A stretch of DNA of 64,000 nt from NCBI GenBank assembly GCA_913043205.1, contig CAJWLF010000007.1, positions 33,750-97,749 on the forward strand. The letters run 5' to 3'. Of this stretch, positions 55,383 to 64,000 are shown piece by piece. The notes beneath the pieces were generated by a model. The model made no database searches. It was not told the origin of the DNA and saw only the letters and a list, made by a program, of their open reading frames with translations. How positions within the stretch are numbered: the stretch's first letter is position 1; each line of letters begins with the position of its first letter. The translations under genes were made by a program, and so were the position numbers. This DNA is from an uncultured Chloroflexota bacterium (GTDB lineage: Bacteria; Chloroflexota; UBA11872; VXNJ01).

Positions 55383-56296
55383 TGAAATCTATAGTTCTGG
55401 GTACTATAGGTATCGATGATATAGAGACTCCAACAGCTAGCGTGACAGGAGTGTTAGGTGGGTCCGCAACTTATGCTAGCGTCGCAGCAACATTCTATTC
55501 CCCATGTGGCATAATAAGCATAATTGGATCAGACTTCGACGACCAACATCAACGATTACTTGAGCAACGATCCATAGACCTTGGAGGATTGCAGGTAATA
55601 GAAGGCGGGGAAACTTTCCGGTGGGGAGGGCGGTATCACGCAAACTTTGATGGTCGGGATACCATTTTTACAGATTTGAACGTTTTACCTCTCCAGGATC
55701 CTCATTTGCCAGAAAACTACCGTAACACTCCTTATGTACTACTGGGCAACACAGATCCCACAGTCCAAATCAAAGTACTTGACCAACTTACAGACCCAAA
55801 TCTGGTCGTTGTCGACACAATGAATTTATGGATCGAAACCAACCCAACGCTAGTAGAAGAAGTTATAAGTCGGTCCAATATCCTGATCATAAATGAGGAA
55901 GAGGCAAACCTATTAAGCAACAAAGTTAATCCTTCTGCAATGGTTGAAGATCTTATGGCAAAAGGACTCGAAGCCGTAATCGTAAAGCGTGGCAGCTATG
56001 GGGCCGTTATGCGTACGACTGACAACTGGTTCTTTGTGCCAGCGTATCCATTAGTCGAAGTGATAGATCCGACAGGAGCAGGTGATTCTTTTGCGGGGGC
56101 ATTCACCGGTTATCTGGCGAAGCAAAATGACTTGAGTCAAGCTTCATTAAGAAAAGCTTTAGTTCACGGCAGCGTAATCGCCTCCTATACTGTGCAACAC
56201 TTTGGTGTTGAAAACTTGACAAAAGTTACTGCTGAGCAAATATCAGCGCGATATGAAGAATTCCTGAGTTTTTCACAAATAGAAGCCGGTCAATAA
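55382..56296 (+). CDS. PfkB family kinase, possible adenosine kinase
   Basis: 304-aa ribokinase-like sugar or nucleoside kinase. The C-terminal signature DPTGAGDSFAGAFTGYL (near 226-242) holds the catalytic Asp and anion hole. The N-terminal GGSATYASVAA (near 22-32) is the substrate-lid region. It starts with the TAATG overlap at the end of mtnP and sits just before ahcY. That position suggests phosphorylation of adenosine released by AhcY, or a salvage sugar. The family alone cannot decide the substrate. Confidence 0.9.
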   Translation: MKSIVLGTIGIDDIETPTASVTGVLGGSATYASVAATFYSPCGIISIIGSDFDDQHQRLLEQRSIDLGGLQVIEGGETFRWGGRYHANFDGRDTIFTDLNVLPLQDPHLPENYRNTPYVLLGNTDPTVQIKVLDQLTDPNLVVVDTMNLWIETNPTLVEEVISRSNILIINEEEANLLSNKVNPSAMVEDLMAKGLEAVIVKRGSYGAVMRTTDNWFFVPAYPLVEVIDPTGAGDSFAGAFTGYLAKQNDLSQASLRKALVHGSVIASYTVQHFGVENLTKVTAEQISARYEEFLSFSQIEAGQ

Positions 56297-56376
56297 GATT
56301 GATAATAATGAGGTATTAAATTTAACCGCTGATTTAGCATTATATAGTCCTATAAACATTAAGAAAGAGAACGCAA

Positions 56377-57651
56377 TTGGGTAATAAAATGAGTGTGCCA
56401 CACGACGTTACCGATATCGGACTAGCCGATATAGGGAAGAACATGATCGAGTGGGCAGACCAGTCGATGACGGTCCTGCGGCTTATCCGTGATCGCTTTG
56501 AACACGAAAAGCCATTATCAGGGATGAGAATTGCAGCCTGTTTACACGTCACTACAGAAACCGCAAACCTAATGCGCACATTAGCTGCTGGGGGAGCAGA
56601 GGTGTCGCTTTGTGCCTCCAATCCACTTAGCACACAAGACGAAACTGCAGCCGCTCTTGTCAAGCACTACTCGATTCCCGTATTCGCACGAAAAGGGGAG
56701 GACAACGACACTTATTACAGCCATATAGACTCTGTATTGGACACAGAACCGCACATGACTATGGATGACGGAGCCGACCTAGTCGGTGTTCTCCACTCAA
56801 GACGCACTGACCTCATAGAGAACATCGTTGGCGGATCAGAAGAAACCACAACAGGCGTGATACGGCTACGAAGTATGGAACGTGATGAAGTACTTAAATT
56901 CCCAATTCTGGCAGTTAATGAGGCCGATACGAAGCATCTTTTCGACAACCGATATGGGACCGGACAATCCACCTTAGATGGAATATTACGTGCAACTAAC
57001 ATTCTGCTAGCTGGAAAGACTTTTGTAGTGTGTGGATACGGATGGTGCGGCCGAGGATTAGCATCTCGAGCAGATGGGCTTGGGGCAAATGTCGTAGTGA
57101 CAGAAGTAGATCCCGTACGGGCTTTAGAAGCCGCCATGGACGGTTTCCGCGTAATGCCAGTTGCTGAAGCATCGCGAATCGGAGACATATTCGTCACCGT
57201 CACTGGTAATAAGAGCGTCATTGATCGTCACCATTTCGAAAGCATGCAATCAGGCGCAATATTAGCTAATTCCGGACATTTCGATGCCGAAATCAATCTT
57301 GCAGCACTAAGAGAAATGTCGGTCAGTGAACGCAACGTCCGACCTTACTTGGACGAGTTCGAGCTAACAGACGGCCGCAAGATTTATCTTCTTGGCGAAG
57401 GCCGTCTAATCAATCTAGCAAGCGCCGAAGGACACCCAGCCAGTGTCATGGATATGAGCTTCGCCAACCAAGCACTAGGAGCAGAATTCGTCGCAAGCAA
57501 CAGCAAATCTCTTAAGAATAAAGTTTATTCCATACCAAAAGACATCGATTCGGAAATTGCGAGATTGAAGCTCCTTTCGATGGGATTGACAATCGACGAG
57601 CTGACTGGAGAACAAACTCAGTATTTGGATTCATGGCAAGAAGGAACTTAA
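56377..57651 (+). CDS. ahcY: Adenosylhomocysteinase
   Basis: 424-aa NAD-dependent enzyme hydrolysing S-adenosylhomocysteine to homocysteine and adenosine, removing the inhibitor of methyltransferases. Signature blocks: [18 protein letters not shown] near 50-67, [16 protein letters not shown], the NAD motif [18 protein letters not shown] near 224-241, and NSGHFDAEI near 302-310; NRYGTGQS replaces the usual NLYGCRES at 195-202. The C-terminus (about 410-424) ends [14 protein letters not shown] without the KPDHYRY tail of many relatives. TTG at 56377 is used with AAAGAGA upstream; ATG at 56389 is equally possible. Confidence 0.95.
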   Translation: MGNKMSVPHDVTDIGLADIGKNMIEWADQSMTVLRLIRDRFEHEKPLSGMRIAACLHVTTETANLMRTLAAGGAEVSLCASNPLSTQDETAAALVKHYSIPVFARKGEDNDTYYSHIDSVLDTEPHMTMDDGADLVGVLHSRRTDLIENIVGGSEETTTGVIRLRSMERDEVLKFPILAVNEADTKHLFDNRYGTGQSTLDGILRATNILLAGKTFVVCGYGWCGRGLASRADGLGANVVVTEVDPVRALEAAMDGFRVMPVAEASRIGDIFVTVTGNKSVIDRHHFESMQSGAILANSGHFDAEINLAALREMSVSERNVRPYLDEFELTDGRKIYLLGEGRLINLASAEGHPASVMDMSFANQALGAEFVASNSKSLKNKVYSIPKDIDSEIARLKLLSMGLTIDELTGEQTQYLDSWQEGT

Positions 57652-57700
57652 TGATTAGATCATCAGCACCCAGGACCACCACAAATAAGGAGAATCACTG

Positions 57701-58918
57701 TTGAGTATTGCTATGCTTAAATCCCCCCGGTTTCTATTCACTTCTGAATCGGTTTCAGAAGGTCACCCGGACAAAATTTGCGATCAAGTTTCTGATGCAG
57801 TCCTTGACGCATTGCTGGAGCAAGACCCGCAATCTCGGGTAGCTTGTGAAACCGCAGCCAACACTGGATTAATAATGGTTCTTGGTGAAATTACCACTGA
57901 GGCATTCGTAGATATCTCTCAAATCGCAAGAAACACCATCGAGAAGATAGGGTACACACGCGCAAAATACGGGTTCGACAGCGAAACCTGCGGCGTTGTG
58001 GTCAGCGTAAAGGAACAATCTCCCGACATAGCTCAAGGAGTGAACTCAACCAATCCAGACGACACTGGAGCCGGAGACCAAGGCATGATGTTCGGCTACG
58101 CCTGCCGTGAGACCGATAGCCTTATGCCCCTACCCATAACATTAGCGCATTCGCTCGTAAAAAGGCTGTCTGACGTGCGTAGAACCGATCCAGAAATGAG
58201 CTATCTCCGCCCAGACGGCAAATCACAGGTCTCAATCGAATATGCTTATGGATTGCCACAACGAGTAGACACAATAGTTATTGCCACCCAACATGACGAT
58301 CGAGTGGACACTGAGCAGTTGCGCAAGGAGCTCACTGAGAAGGTTGTAGAACATACCGTCCCTGCAGATCTCATCGATTCAGACACTCGCATCTTGATTA
58401 ATGCCACAGGCCGCTTCGTCGTGGGAGGCCCTATGGGAGACGCAGGGCTCACCGGCAGGAAAATCATCGTAGATACTTACGGAGGCATGGCACGTCACGG
58501 TGGGGGAGCATTTTCTGGGAAAGATCCAACAAAAGTTGATCGTTCGGGATCGTATATGTCTCGCTATGTCGCAAAAAACTTAGTAGCTGGCGGTATTGCC
58601 GATCGAGCTGAAGTCCAATTGGCATACTGTATCGGAGTCGCGGAGCCAGTCGCCGTAAACGTGGAAACCTTCGGGACTGAAAGGATAGATCACGACAAAA
58701 TTGACGATCTGATTAGACAAAATTTTGACCTGCGCCCTGGAGCCATCATCAAAACTTTAAACCTCAGAAGACCTATCTACACACCAGTAGCGGCATATGG
58801 CCATTTTGGGCGATCGGATCTGGATCTGCCATGGGAAAAAACTGACCAAGCAGAAACCCTAGCCAGTCAAGCCGGATTAGAGATTTCCAACTTGGATTTG
58901 CCATCCCCGCGCGCATGA
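57701..58918 (+). CDS. metK: S-adenosylmethionine synthetase
   Basis: 405-aa enzyme making SAM from methionine and ATP. Motifs: [20 protein letters not shown] near 12-31, [12 protein letters not shown] near 126-137, [17 protein letters not shown] near 267-283, all intact. TTG start 9 nt after AAGGAG. Together with ahcY, mtnA and mtnP it covers SAM synthesis and the return of its two by-products. The modA gene starts 4 nt after its stop. Confidence 0.97.
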   Translation: MSIAMLKSPRFLFTSESVSEGHPDKICDQVSDAVLDALLEQDPQSRVACETAANTGLIMVLGEITTEAFVDISQIARNTIEKIGYTRAKYGFDSETCGVVVSVKEQSPDIAQGVNSTNPDDTGAGDQGMMFGYACRETDSLMPLPITLAHSLVKRLSDVRRTDPEMSYLRPDGKSQVSIEYAYGLPQRVDTIVIATQHDDRVDTEQLRKELTEKVVEHTVPADLIDSDTRILINATGRFVVGGPMGDAGLTGRKIIVDTYGGMARHGGGAFSGKDPTKVDRSGSYMSRYVAKNLVAGGIADRAEVQLAYCIGVAEPVAVNVETFGTERIDHDKIDDLIRQNFDLRPGAIIKTLNLRRPIYTPVAAYGHFGRSDLDLPWEKTDQAETLASQAGLEISNLDLPSPRA

Positions 58919-58922
58919 CTCA

Positions 58923-59795
58923 ATGCGATGCCATCATGTCAATAGCCCAATGTTGGGGCCAAGCCCACGTAGAAATGTTCTAGCATCTAGACGAAATTGC
59001 TTAAAAATGGTCGCTGGAACTGCAGTATTGTCCATTACAGGGTGCCAGGTTTCCCTAGTAAATAAAATTACAGTGTTTGCTGCCTCCTCGCTCATCAATC
59101 CACTCAATACCATTTTAAGTCGATATCAATATTCGGATTTTGATACTGAGTTCGTTGTGCACTATGGAGGCTCTAACAATCTAAAGTCACAAATCGAGCT
59201 GGGAGCTCCAGCAGACGTCTATATATCAGCCGACCCACGTCTAATCATAGCATTGACAAAGGAACATATTGTGTCAGGGATCCCCAGTCCAATAGCATCA
59301 AACTATGCAGCAATATTGGCTCCAGCATCTTCCAGCTCCGTAGTTCATACTATTCATGATCTCACAAAACATTCCGTGAGAATCGCAATGGCAGGACCAA
59401 ATGTGCCAGCAGGAAGATTAGCAAGAGATTTACTCCGAAACCTATCCATGGAAAACGAATTTGGATCAAATTTTACGAGCCTAGTCCATGAAAAAGTCAT
59501 CTCACACGAAACGAGCGCACAGGGGGTTGTGAGTAAGATACTGCTAGGCGAAGTAGATGCAGGGTTCGCATTTCAATCAGATTCTCACAACTCAAAAATG
59601 CTCAGGGCTGTCTCTCTGCCTAAACCCGCCCTCGTAGGCACAAACTACATAGCTGTGGCGTTATCGCGAGAAAATCATGCTGCTCAGAAGTTTGTGGATT
59701 ATTTGACCACCACCGCTGCTAAGTCAGAATTCAGACGCAACGGATTTGAGGCACCATATCCACCTTCAAGCATTCCCTCCGTCTTGGAGCAATAG
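58923..59795 (+). CDS. modA: Molybdate ABC transporter substrate-binding lipoprotein
   Basis: 290-aa ModA-type periplasmic binding protein. The N-terminus is a twin-arginine-like signal (SRRNCLKMVAG near 22-32, with Cys where Phe is usual) and a lipobox with Cys near 41 (ITGCQ). The mature part has VFAASSLINPLNTI, YGGSNNLKSQIELGAPADVYISAD and the anion-site Ser/Thr residues, then AGRLARDLL. These fit molybdate or tungstate binding. The start could also be the ATG at 58950. modB follows after 60 nt. Confidence 0.93.
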   Translation: MRCHHVNSPMLGPSPRRNVLASRRNCLKMVAGTAVLSITGCQVSLVNKITVFAASSLINPLNTILSRYQYSDFDTEFVVHYGGSNNLKSQIELGAPADVYISADPRLIIALTKEHIVSGIPSPIASNYAAILAPASSSSVVHTIHDLTKHSVRIAMAGPNVPAGRLARDLLRNLSMENEFGSNFTSLVHEKVISHETSAQGVVSKILLGEVDAGFAFQSDSHNSKMLRAVSLPKPALVGTNYIAVALSRENHAAQKFVDYLTTTAAKSEFRRNGFEAPYPPSSIPSVLEQ

Positions 59796-59855
59796 GGGCT
59801 GTGAGTACAAATTGCAAATGATTGCGTGGGGTTCGATGACATATAACGTACCGTT

Positions 59856-60641
59856 ATGAAGGCAGGATCAGTACGCATTCCAGCCTTCCTTCTAGTGTGC
59901 TTTATTGTTGCCCCATTGATTGGGTTAGCTGTCCGGGGAAGCCAGGCGCTTCGGGATCCTTCATTACTTACTTCCCCGATAGTTCTCGAAGCCTTACGCA
60001 TAAGCGCTTTAACCTGCTCTTCCGCAATGATCGTTATTGTCGTCACGGGCACTCCACTTGCCTATTTATTAGCCCGCCGGTCCATACCAATGGCCCCCAT
60101 AATTGACACCCTTATCGATCTTCCTATCGTACTCCCTCCCGTAGTAGCCGGATTATCACTACTGCTGGCATTTGGACGAGTTGGCTTAATTGGGCGCAAT
60201 TTAGACATGGTAGGCATCCAAATAGGGTTCACTACATTTGCAGTGGTGCTAGCCCAGATTTTCGTCGCAGCACCTCTGTATATTAGATCGGCTCGTGCCG
60301 GATTTGAATCCGTAGATACACGCCTAGAACAAGTATCTCTAACACTCGGAGCTTCTCCTTTCAGAACATTCATGCGTATAACCCTTCCCCTCTCTGCCCC
60401 TTCCCTAACGGCTGGACTCGCATTGGCACTGGCAAGGGCATTAGGTGAATTTGGCGCGACCTTAATGTTTGCTGGCAACTTGCCAGGGATGACTCAAACC
60501 ATGCCTCTGGGCATCATGACTTTGATGGAAAATGATCTAAATTCAGCGTTGGCGATAGCCATAATACTTCTAGCTATATCATGTGCTCTGCTCGGATGTC
60601 TAAGGTTGTTCGGACTAAAACGAAAATCATTCCATGCTTAA
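59856..60641 (+). CDS. modB: Molybdate ABC transporter permease
   Basis: 261-aa inner-membrane permease with six hydrophobic segments. The first two lie at about 8-28 and 48-68, and the EAA-type coupling loop reads LEQVSLTLGASPFRTFMRITLP near 152-173, contacting ModC. The LGEFGATLMFAGN segment near 192-204 is typical of ModB/CysT-type permeases. ATG start at 59856. Its last 8 nt overlap modC. Confidence 0.94.
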   Translation: MKAGSVRIPAFLLVCFIVAPLIGLAVRGSQALRDPSLLTSPIVLEALRISALTCSSAMIVIVVTGTPLAYLLARRSIPMAPIIDTLIDLPIVLPPVVAGLSLLLAFGRVGLIGRNLDMVGIQIGFTTFAVVLAQIFVAAPLYIRSARAGFESVDTRLEQVSLTLGASPFRTFMRITLPLSAPSLTAGLALALARALGEFGATLMFAGNLPGMTQTMPLGIMTLMENDLNSALAIAIILLAISCALLGCLRLFGLKRKSFHA

Positions 60642-61713
60642 CGTAGATACAACTACAAATTTCGGAAACTTTACACTAGACATATCTCTGCAAGCTGAAC
60701 GTGAAATTCTAGTACTGTTTGGCCCATCAGGAGCCGGTAAAAGCCTAACCCTAGAGTTGATCGCCGGCCTTCATCGACATGATTCGGGAACTATCAGCTT
60801 TGCGGATAAATTGTTTTCAGATACTAAGAAAAACTATTGGCTCCCTCCACATAAACGCGAAATAGGTTATCTGGTTCAAGATGGAGCTTTGTTCCCTCAT
60901 ATGACCGTCACCGACAATATTGCTTTCGGAGCTAAAGGAATAACAGCTGAAGATAGACAGTCCCGCGTAGTAGAGTTACTGCAATTCTTTAATCTGAACG
61001 ATATTCGCAACCGAATGCCAAAGAGTCTATCCGGCGGACAGCGTCAACGAGTTGCATTGGCAAGAGCCCTTGCCCCAAACCCCTCTCTATTATTGCTAGA
61101 TGAACCATTTAGCGCCCTGGATGAATCTACTAGAGACATGTTACGAGATGAAATATCAAGACTTCAAAAAGACAAAGGCTTAACCATCTTGTTCGTTACT
61201 CATGATCTATCTGAGGCAGTTAGTCTGGGCGGTAAAATCGCTGTCTTAGATCAAGGACGCATCCTACAATCCGCAAAGCATGATGAAATCTATCTGCGCC
61301 CAGATTCACAGCGCGTCGCATCATTAACCGGAAACCCGAATGTATTCCCTGGAATTGTCACTCAAGACACATTACAAGGGTTGGTAGTAGACGTCTTAGG
61401 CCAACAGCTAGTCGTAGCCCAACAGGGAATCCCTCCAGGAACAAAAATACATGTTTGTGTCCGGCCAGAATCGGTCTTTCTGATACGTAAGCATCGAAAG
61501 TCGTCCCAAAGGTCGAGAAACACCATCGATGGAACAATCCTACGAGAAGTGGCACGCGGATCTATTCACCAGTTAGAACTCCTAGTAAATAGTGTCCACA
61601 CATTGAGAGTCGATCTTCCAGCACATGTCTATCAGGTTATGGATGTATCTAATAATAAAGAATGGTCTGTGTCATTAAAACCCACCGATATTCATCTTAT
61701 TCTCGACGGCTGA
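60634..61713 (+). CDS. modC: Molybdate ABC transporter ATP-binding protein
   Basis: 359-aa ATPase driving molybdate uptake. Walker A GPSGAGKS at 30-37, signature LSGGQRQRVALARAL near 128-142, Walker B LLLLDEP, and the switch His in FVTHDLSEA. The C-terminal region (about 233-357) is a TOBE-like domain, as in ModC, with CVRPESVFLIR and SLKPTDIHLIL. ATG in the end of modB (8-nt overlap), so translation is coupled. It is the last gene of the SAM-cycle/mod transcript. Confidence 0.95.
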   Translation: MLNVDTTTNFGNFTLDISLQAEREILVLFGPSGAGKSLTLELIAGLHRHDSGTISFADKLFSDTKKNYWLPPHKREIGYLVQDGALFPHMTVTDNIAFGAKGITAEDRQSRVVELLQFFNLNDIRNRMPKSLSGGQRQRVALARALAPNPSLLLLDEPFSALDESTRDMLRDEISRLQKDKGLTILFVTHDLSEAVSLGGKIAVLDQGRILQSAKHDEIYLRPDSQRVASLTGNPNVFPGIVTQDTLQGLVVDVLGQQLVVAQQGIPPGTKIHVCVRPESVFLIRKHRKSSQRSRNTIDGTILREVARGSIHQLELLVNSVHTLRVDLPAHVYQVMDVSNNKEWSVSLKPTDIHLILDG

Positions 61714-61794
61714 TAATTTCACCAGCTTGCAAGAGATTACAGGTTACGTCAAAAGATCGAACTAGGGATCATTTGCACCATTAACGCAAAAGGG

Positions 61795-61832
61795 GGATAG
61801 CGACAGGTCGGACGACTATGAAGCCGCTATCC
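61795..61832 (+). terminator. Hairpin downstream of modC, possible terminator
   Basis: GGATAGCG (61795-61802) pairs perfectly with CGCTATCC (61825-61832) across a 22-nt loop. It is followed by AGCTTCTCTTT, pyrimidine-rich but without a strong T-run, so it may be a weak terminator for the mod operon or another structured element. Confidence 0.35.
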
Positions 61833-62061
61833 AGCTTCTCTTTACATCATAGCTTCAATAATTCGTTGGCTAGAAATTCCCGCATGGCATTTCCGAATCG
61901 GTCGCATCGATTACACGATATATGCTAGGCCTGATGGCTGGCGCCCATAATTATGCCTCGATATAGCAACCTGCGATGTAGACAGATATCCAACTCTTGC
62001 TCAAAAGTGATTAAGTCGGCGTAACATATCGAGCAACTACACGTTAAATATTAGTAAGCAT

Positions 62062-62075
62062 AGGACAGGGGTCCT
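62062..62075 (+). promoter_or_regulatory. Hairpin overlapping the ribosome site of the sigma factor gene
   Basis: AGGAC (62062-62066), loop AGGG, GTCCT (62071-62075), directly before the TTG start at 62076. Both possible Shine-Dalgarno runs (AGGA and AGGGG) lie inside it, so folding would hide the ribosome site. Confidence 0.4.
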
Positions 62076-62645
62076 TTGAACGACCCACTCGAACAATCAA
62101 ATAATCGAATAGATGAGATTATTCAAAAGGCAGCATCCCTTGATAGCGATGCCTTCGGTGAGTTGTATCGTGAATTTGCACCCCGTATACATAGATTTGT
62201 CTCTTATCGGGTCAGAAATCATGACCTAGCAGATGACATTACTAACCAAGTTTTTATGAAATCTTTGAAAGCAATAGGGAAATACGAACATCGTTCAGTA
62301 CCAGAGTTCAACGCATGGCTATTTCGAATCGCCCGCAACACCATTTCAGATCACTGGAGACGCAGTCGTCCTAGTGTGTCACTGGAAACTCTGAAGGGAT
62401 CCTTCGAACTCGTTGATGACAACGACGAACTAGACCGTATCGCAAACCGAGAGCAACTTAGCAAAGCGATGAAACAGCTAACCCCAGACCAAGCAGAGGT
62501 ATTATCCATGCGCTTTGGACTAGGTATGACTCATCGCGAAATCGCAAATATACTCAATAAACAAGAACCAGCAGTTAGGGCCCTACAATTCCGAGCTCTG
62601 ACAACTCTTCGGGCAGTTCTGGGCGAAGGCGAATCACCAGCATGA
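62076..62645 (+). CDS. Sigma-70 family RNA polymerase sigma factor (ECF type)
   Basis: 189-aa alternative sigma factor. Region 2 covers about 20-95 (AFGELYREFAPRIHRFVSYR, LADDITNQVFMKSLKAI, AWLFRIARNTISDHWRR), and region 4 covers about 125-180 (LTPDQAEVLSMRFGLGMTHREIA, then AVRALQFRALTTLR). The intervening linker is acidic. TTG start at 62076 with AGGGG just upstream. The next gene starts in the ATGA overlap, so the two are translationally coupled; the DUF5667 protein is the likely membrane regulator. Confidence 0.94.
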   Translation: MNDPLEQSNNRIDEIIQKAASLDSDAFGELYREFAPRIHRFVSYRVRNHDLADDITNQVFMKSLKAIGKYEHRSVPEFNAWLFRIARNTISDHWRRSRPSVSLETLKGSFELVDDNDELDRIANREQLSKAMKQLTPDQAEVLSMRFGLGMTHREIANILNKQEPAVRALQFRALTTLRAVLGEGESPA

Positions 62646-64000
62646 AATCTTCGAACCTACAAGATGCTGTAACTGAATGTGTGGACCAATACATGTCAGG
62701 AGCTTGGAACCGATATGACTGCTTCGATAACTACCCAGAATGGGCTCCTATTATTTCTTCGTACTTGTCAATTGTCGATAGCCTCAACCATCTACCTGTC
62801 CCCATGACACCGGAAAGCCTGCGTGCAGGCGAAATACTATTATCCAGTGAGTTACGCCAGACACAGACACCTAGATCACCATCACTGACAGAACGCGCGG
62901 CAATCATACTCGACTTGATCACTATCAAGACACGCCTCGCCGTGGTGTCAATGTCCTTAATTTTTGCCGTCTTAGCTGGAGGAAGCGTTACTTTGGCGGC
63001 AACTATCAGTAGCCCAAACAGCCCTTTGTACGATTACAAATTAGCCCTTGAAAAAGCTCAGATAGAACTCGCCCCAGAAAGCACTTTACCTATTCTCCAT
63101 ATGGAATTTGCTGACCGAAGGCTTCGTGAAATAAAAAATATGGAGACCAATTCAGATCCAATATTGTTTTCAAAAGTCAGTAGTGAGTACACGTCATCAG
63201 TGAAATCAGGTCTTGACAGTCTTAACTCATTAGCAAAATCACCCACATACAGAGAGGAGAGAGCCGATTTTGAGTCAGTACGGGAACAGTATGTAAAGCG
63301 TCTTGATTATCATTCAGAGCTTCTAGCAGTTGAGGCAACAAAGGACTCTTTACATGCCCATAAGAAGGCCCCTTTAACAGAAGCCCTGGTGGTAGCCATA
63401 GAAGCCTTAGTAAAAGCCCCCACAAAAACACCAGTTAATCTTGTACAACAGTTGCCTGATGAGTCCCCTTTGCCAATAACTTTCCACACCCCTGCCCCTG
63501 TACAAAAAACTGATGACTCTGTCCGAGGCACGCTAAAAACAGACATCATCAACAGCCCAGTACTAATCGAGAATGACCTCACCCCAACCCAATTCAAAGG
63601 CACTCTAACCGCCGTCGGGAATGAAGCCTTGATGGTAGATGGCCGCAGAGTCCTCATAAACTCTAGTTCACCTATCCCTCAAATCATTGGGGTGCCAATC
63701 GTTGGTTCACCAGTAGTGGTTATAGGGCACCTAAAGTCCGATGGCACATTGCTAGCCCTTAAACTGACAGTCGGCAACCCAACCCAAAAGGGTCTTATTG
63801 GTGAACAACGACCAATTGAAGTGACCATCACTGCTCCGAAAGCTAAAGGCACCCAAACAACCACTACTCCACCTGACGAATTGACTGACCCCATTGCCCC
63901 TCAACAAGATGATGTGTCCACTCCCACTACCGAAGACTCCCAAACAACCACTACTCCACCTGACGAATTGACTGACCCCATTGCCCCTCAACAAGATGAT
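62642..64000 (+). CDS. DUF5667 membrane protein, likely anti-sigma partner, 3' truncated
   Basis: At least 453 aa, open to the end of the window. The cytoplasmic N-terminus (about 1-80) has the YDCFDNYPEWAP pattern seen in Chloroflexota anti-sigma-like proteins. One transmembrane helix follows (about 98-120). Outside the membrane comes a DUF5667 region (about 127-220, SPLYDYKLALEKAQIEL and MEFADRRLREI), then a DUF5666-like beta domain (about 316-377, LTAVGNEALMVDGRRVLI). A Thr/Pro/Asp-rich tail of near-identical repeats ends the visible part. ATG at 62642 overlaps the sigma stop (ATGA). It probably senses or holds an extracytoplasmic signal for the sigma factor. Cell-wall or surface attachment by the repeats is possible. 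Confidence 0.82.
   Translation, partial: MKSSNLQDAVTECVDQYMSGAWNRYDCFDNYPEWAPIISSYLSIVDSLNHLPVPMTPESLRAGEILLSSELRQTQTPRSPSLTERAAIILDLITIKTRLAVVSMSLIFAVLAGGSVTLAATISSPNSPLYDYKLALEKAQIELAPESTLPILHMEFADRRLREIKNMETNSDPILFSKVSSEYTSSVKSGLDSLNSLAKSPTYREERADFESVREQYVKRLDYHSELLAVEATKDSLHAHKKAPLTEALVVAIEALVKAPTKTPVNLVQQLPDESPLPITFHTPAPVQKTDDSVRGTLKTDIINSPVLIENDLTPTQFKGTLTAVGNEALMVDGRRVLINSSSPIPQIIGVPIVGSPVVVIGHLKSDGTLLALKLTVGNPTQKGLIGEQRPIEVTITAPKAKGTQTTTTPPDELTDPIAPQQDDVSTPTTEDSQTTTTPPDELTDPIAPQQDD
63852..64000 (+). repeat. In-frame tandem repeat, 87-nt period
   Basis: Two identical 62-nt copies (63852-63913 and 63939-64000) with an 87-nt period, encoding a 29-residue unit rich in Thr, Pro, Asp and Gln (QTTTTPPDELTDPIAPQQDD plus a Ser/Thr spacer). 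Period is a multiple of three, so frame is kept. The array runs off the window end. Confidence 0.9.

Larger units (their letters stand above)
61714..62075 (+). other. Intergenic region between modC and the sigma factor gene
   Basis: 362 nt with no open frame worth calling. It contains one perfect 8-bp stem at 61795-61832 and a small hairpin at the end that encloses the ribosome site of the sigma gene. The promoter for the sigma gene must lie here, but I cannot point to a convincing -35/-10 pair. Confidence 0.5.

Noticed and set aside
1..64000. CRISPR arrays, rRNA genes, intact insertion sequences or a replication origin
   Set aside because: I found no repeat-spacer pattern, no rRNA-like stretch, no transposase frame and no DnaA-box cluster.

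Overview
The window reads as a piece of chromosome from a free-living, aerobic, heterotrophic bacterium, most likely of the Chloroflexota and probably the marine SAR202-type Dehalococcoidia. This placement is an inference from gene content; no rRNA is present. The pointers are an alternative complex III operon, scattered single members of families that SAR202 genomes carry in many copies (enolase-superfamily racemases, luciferase-like flavin monooxygenases, PhyH dioxygenases, SDR and MDR dehydrogenases, sulfatases), and a sigma factor paired with a DUF5667 protein. GC content looks a little under half. TTG and GTG starts are common, often behind a clear GGAGG-type ribosome site. Genes are close-packed on both strands.

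Layout. 1-8.4 kb: end of a metallophosphoesterase, an aldo/keto reductase, DUF2203, a ribonucleotide reductase pair nrdAB, and a DUF418 membrane protein. 8.5-21.3 kb: carbohydrate and small-molecule catabolism (flavin monooxygenase, two PhyH dioxygenases, GH127, GH4, sugar isomerase, MFS transporter, DUF3500, MDR dehydrogenase) with a divergent methionine aminopeptidase paralogue. 21.4-29.3 kb: alternative complex III in the order small membrane protein-A-B1-B2-F-C-D-E, with ActB split into two genes. 29.4-37.3 kb: thioredoxin reductase, enolase-superfamily enzyme, SDR, sulfatase, and an opposite-strand operon uxaE / LgoD-like dehydrogenase / acetamidase that fits L-galactonate breakdown. 37.4-37.8 kb: tRNA-Arg(CCT) beside a decayed tyrosine recombinase, the scar of an integrated element. 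38-47.7 kb: tandem DJ-1 protein, SDR, homocysteine methyltransferase homologue, epoxide hydrolase, CDGSH protein, His-rich membrane protein, GYD protein, orphan solute-binding lipoprotein, methyltransferase, DHDPS-like aldolase, small HTH protein. 47.7-50.7 kb: a divergent pair, a redoxin lipoprotein interrupted by an in-frame TGA and a CopC-CopD-cytochrome c fusion. 50.7-61.7 kb: Gfo/Idh/MocA oxidoreductase, tRNA-Glu(CTC), ffh, then mtnA-mtnP-pfkB-ahcY-metK-modABC. 62-64 kb: sigma factor and a truncated repeat-tailed DUF5667 membrane protein.

Two observations stand out. First, the redoxin at 47705-48289 has TGA where the family has its first active-site Cys (U-x-x-C), followed by a perfect 6-bp hairpin with a G-first loop 21 nt downstream. 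That is the form of a bacterial SECIS element, so the gene is a strong selenoprotein candidate that ordinary gene calling splits in two. Second, NrdB has Phe in place of the radical Tyr and Glu in place of the first Asp ligand, with ligand spacing identical to the Chlamydia class Ic enzyme, which implies a Mn/Fe cofactor.

How the genes work together: secreted or imported sulfated and neutral glycans would be opened by the sulfatase, GH127 and GH4 and fed through isomerases, dehydrogenases and UxaE. Electrons reach quinol and leave through alternative complex III; its terminal oxidase is not in the window. The mtn/ahcY/metK block recycles the by-products of SAM use, and modABC imports molybdate.
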